A program made the position numbers and the translations under genes. The notes below the pieces were generated by a model. The model searched no databases and was not told the origin of the DNA. It saw only the letters and a list, made by a program, of their open reading frames with translations. From Coemansia sp. RSA 1804 (lineage: Eukaryota; Kickxellomycota; Kickxellomycetes; Kickxellales; Kickxellaceae), in assembly GCA_027578815.1 (NCBI GenBank), contig JANBTH010000393.1, positions 1-18,271 of the forward strand: 18,271 nucleotides of DNA, in the 5' to 3' direction. This document shows, in pieces, positions 17,012-18,271 of this stretch (positions are counted from its first letter, which is position 1; the number at the start of each line of letters is the position of its first letter).

Positions 17012-18271
17012 CGTATCAGGAGGTACCGCACTGGGACTGCTTCGTGCGGCGGGCGATGCGCCTGCCGATGAGTGCACATACTCGCTGATATGCACCCACT
17101 CTCCGATTCCCTTGTCCAGAACCATGTCGCCCACACGGTATGGCAGCGGCGCATCAAAATCGTTGGGCGTGAGCAGGTGTGCGCTGCCGTCGCTTGTCTT
17201 GCGTGCCTGCGATATCCCCGGCGGGTAGTCCATCTTCCGCAGACTGCTCATGCGCGACACCGTCCCGGACTTGTGCAGCGACGGGGTCTTCTGGTGGTCT
17301 CTCCGGCTCTGCTTACTCCGCGAGTCGCTCTCGTTCCGCGAGCCCCACACATACGGCCGCGGCTGGCTGTCACCGGGAAGCATCGTCACAATATCGTCGT
17401 TGGGATAATCGTATGCAGGCCGGATGTCTGCGGTCGCCGGCCGCTGTGCAGGGGATTGCGGTGCGCTTGCGCTTGGCAGGTGCATCATGTGGATGTCGTA
17501 GGGCGTTTGTGGCTGCGACTTGCGCGCTACTTTGTCGAGAACCTCGTGTCGGAGAGACTGATCCACCTGCTGCTGTTGTCCGTACATCGCCTCGGCTGAA
17601 TAGCTAGGTCCGCTGCCAACACCGCCGCCGCCGTTGCTACTGCTGGGCCTAAGCATACTTGTCCCCTGCATCTGCTGGCTCCGATCACTAAGCTGCTGCA
17701 GCGAATGGCGGGCTAGCTGCGGTGCGGGTGCGGGTGCCAGTGAACTGCCAGGTCTATGTACGTCATTTGTCAAGCTCGGGCCATAGCGCGGATGTGCACT
17801 TGTCGATGCCATCGATACCATGGAGGATCGCGAGTTCGAGCGCGGGACAGGCGGCAGCCGACGCGGGTCGATTTGGACGCTTCTGCGGTGGTTAGAAACA
17901 TGTGTTGGTGGAACCGCTGACATCGGCCGCAGTGCCTCTAGACTGCGACGACTTATATTAGCGCCGCTCAGCAACGGCGCTGTGTCCGGCGGGGACGAAG
18001 GCGATATGAGCATTCCAGGGTATTCTGCGATTGGCGCTGTGGATGCCGCACTATACCCCTGCTCGCCCCGTTGCTGCTGCATCTGATGTAGATGCTGCTG
18101 CTGCTGTAGATGCTGCTGCTGCTCGTCGGGAATGCCGATGTTTCCTCCATCTACCGGGTTGCTGCCGTTCGACAGGAGCTGCTGCAGCGTATTTCCAGCA
18201 CCCTCAAAGGTGTCGTCGCTGGGCCTAGCATCTCTGTTCTGCCACAGAAGCCCCGATATCGATGGTGTTTG
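14996..18271 (-). CDS. Nud1/Cdc11-like leucine-rich-repeat scaffold, N-terminus off the window
   Basis: The frame is open to the right edge: 63 codons precede the first internal ATG (18082) without a stop, so at least 1,091 residues are encoded and the true start lies outside. In visible numbering, a disordered Ser/Pro/Gln-rich region covers about 1-545. It includes His/Gln runs at 52-66, a GDMVLDKGIGEWVHISEY motif at about 381-398 and a poly-Gln tract at about 420-449. From about 547 to the end are SDS22-like leucine-rich repeats (LDLSGSGIRNL, IDLSANEISDI, LELSRNRIESL, LDVCNNRLRVV, LDVSNNPEL), closing with RDDYWITAISLFPRLEELDGIKV. This layout matches the fungal Nud1 (budding yeast) and Cdc11 (fission yeast) spindle-pole-body scaffolds that anchor the mitotic-exit/septation network. 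The short G-x-M-V-x-D...W motif also occurs in proteins of that network. Assignment rests on architecture; another SDS22-type LRR protein remains possible. Confidence 0.72.
15007..16633 (-). other. Leucine-rich-repeat domain of the Nud1/Cdc11-like protein
   Basis: This segment encodes about 18-20 irregular LRR units. Regular copies lie in the first half (roughly 15950-16633). A less regular second half is interrupted by Ser/Gly/Ala-rich inserts near 15180-15330 and 15440-15540. The domain end, LFPRLEELDGIKV, is the usual cap of SDS22-like LRR arrays. Confidence 0.75.
16931..17012. repeat. Interrupted CAG/CAA repeat encoding poly-Gln
   Basis: On the minus strand, mixed CAG and CAA codons with one CTA (Leu) interruption encode a tract of about 27 Gln within the LRR scaffold. 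The CAA interruptions should stabilise it relative to the pure CTG run at 52-86. Confidence 0.9.

Noticed and set aside
15693..17228. Plus-strand 511-codon ORF antisense to the LRR scaffold gene
   Set aside because: Ser/Arg-rich with a poly-Cys run that is simply the CAG tract read backwards; a shadow of the LRR gene.
1..18271. tRNA, rRNA, CRISPR array or complete transposon
   Set aside because: I scanned for tRNA T-loop/B-box sequence, regularly spaced direct repeats, terminal inverted repeats and transposase frames. Nothing met a supportable standard beyond the short relic at 11252-11577.

Overview
The window looks like nuclear DNA from a fungus. The evidence is a set of fungal or eukaryotic housekeeping genes (sphingolipid Δ4-desaturase, GPI ethanolamine-phosphate transferase, cactin, indoleamine 2,3-dioxygenase, an extended Ras GTPase, and a Nud1/Cdc11-like LRR scaffold), GT-AG introns, monocistronic spacing and AATAAA signals. 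Coding DNA is GC-rich and almost intronless, while the spacers are AT-rich and low in complexity. An early-diverging lineage (Zoopagomycota/Mucoromycota type, for example Kickxellomycotina) fits the sparse introns and the TnpB/Fanzor-like relic, but this is inference, not proof.

All six recognised genes lie on the minus strand, so the window reads right to left. From the right: a Nud1/Cdc11-like scaffold runs off the right edge (14996-18271, N-terminus missing). A 1.4 kb spacer with short tandem repeats follows. Next is a two-exon Ras GTPase (11796-13556) whose 504-nt intron splits the P-loop; it has a tail of about 230 residues and ends in a CaaX box. A 1.27 kb spacer carries a plus-strand relic resembling the C-terminal zinc-ribbon/RuvC end of TnpB/Fanzor-type proteins (11252-11577). 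Then come a two-exon indoleamine 2,3-dioxygenase (8325-10527), the splicing factor cactin (6024-7928), the GPI7/LAS21-type transferase (2901-5765), a 1.45 kb spacer with two weak, mutually overlapping small-gene candidates, and the Δ4-desaturase DES1 (237-1445).

The genes do not form a pathway cluster. DES1 and LAS21 both act on membrane lipids or lipid anchors in the ER. Cactin acts in the nucleus, IDO starts the kynurenine route to NAD, Ras signals at membranes, and the LRR scaffold probably sits at the spindle pole body. Tandem orientation appears to be ordinary fungal gene order.

I found no complete mobile element, CRISPR array, tRNA or rRNA. The nearest thing to an unusual system is the decayed TnpB/Fanzor-like fragment. 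Structural oddities worth checking are the Ras tail, the long insert in the IDO C-terminal loop, and an exon-2 ATG in IDO that could mislead gene models.
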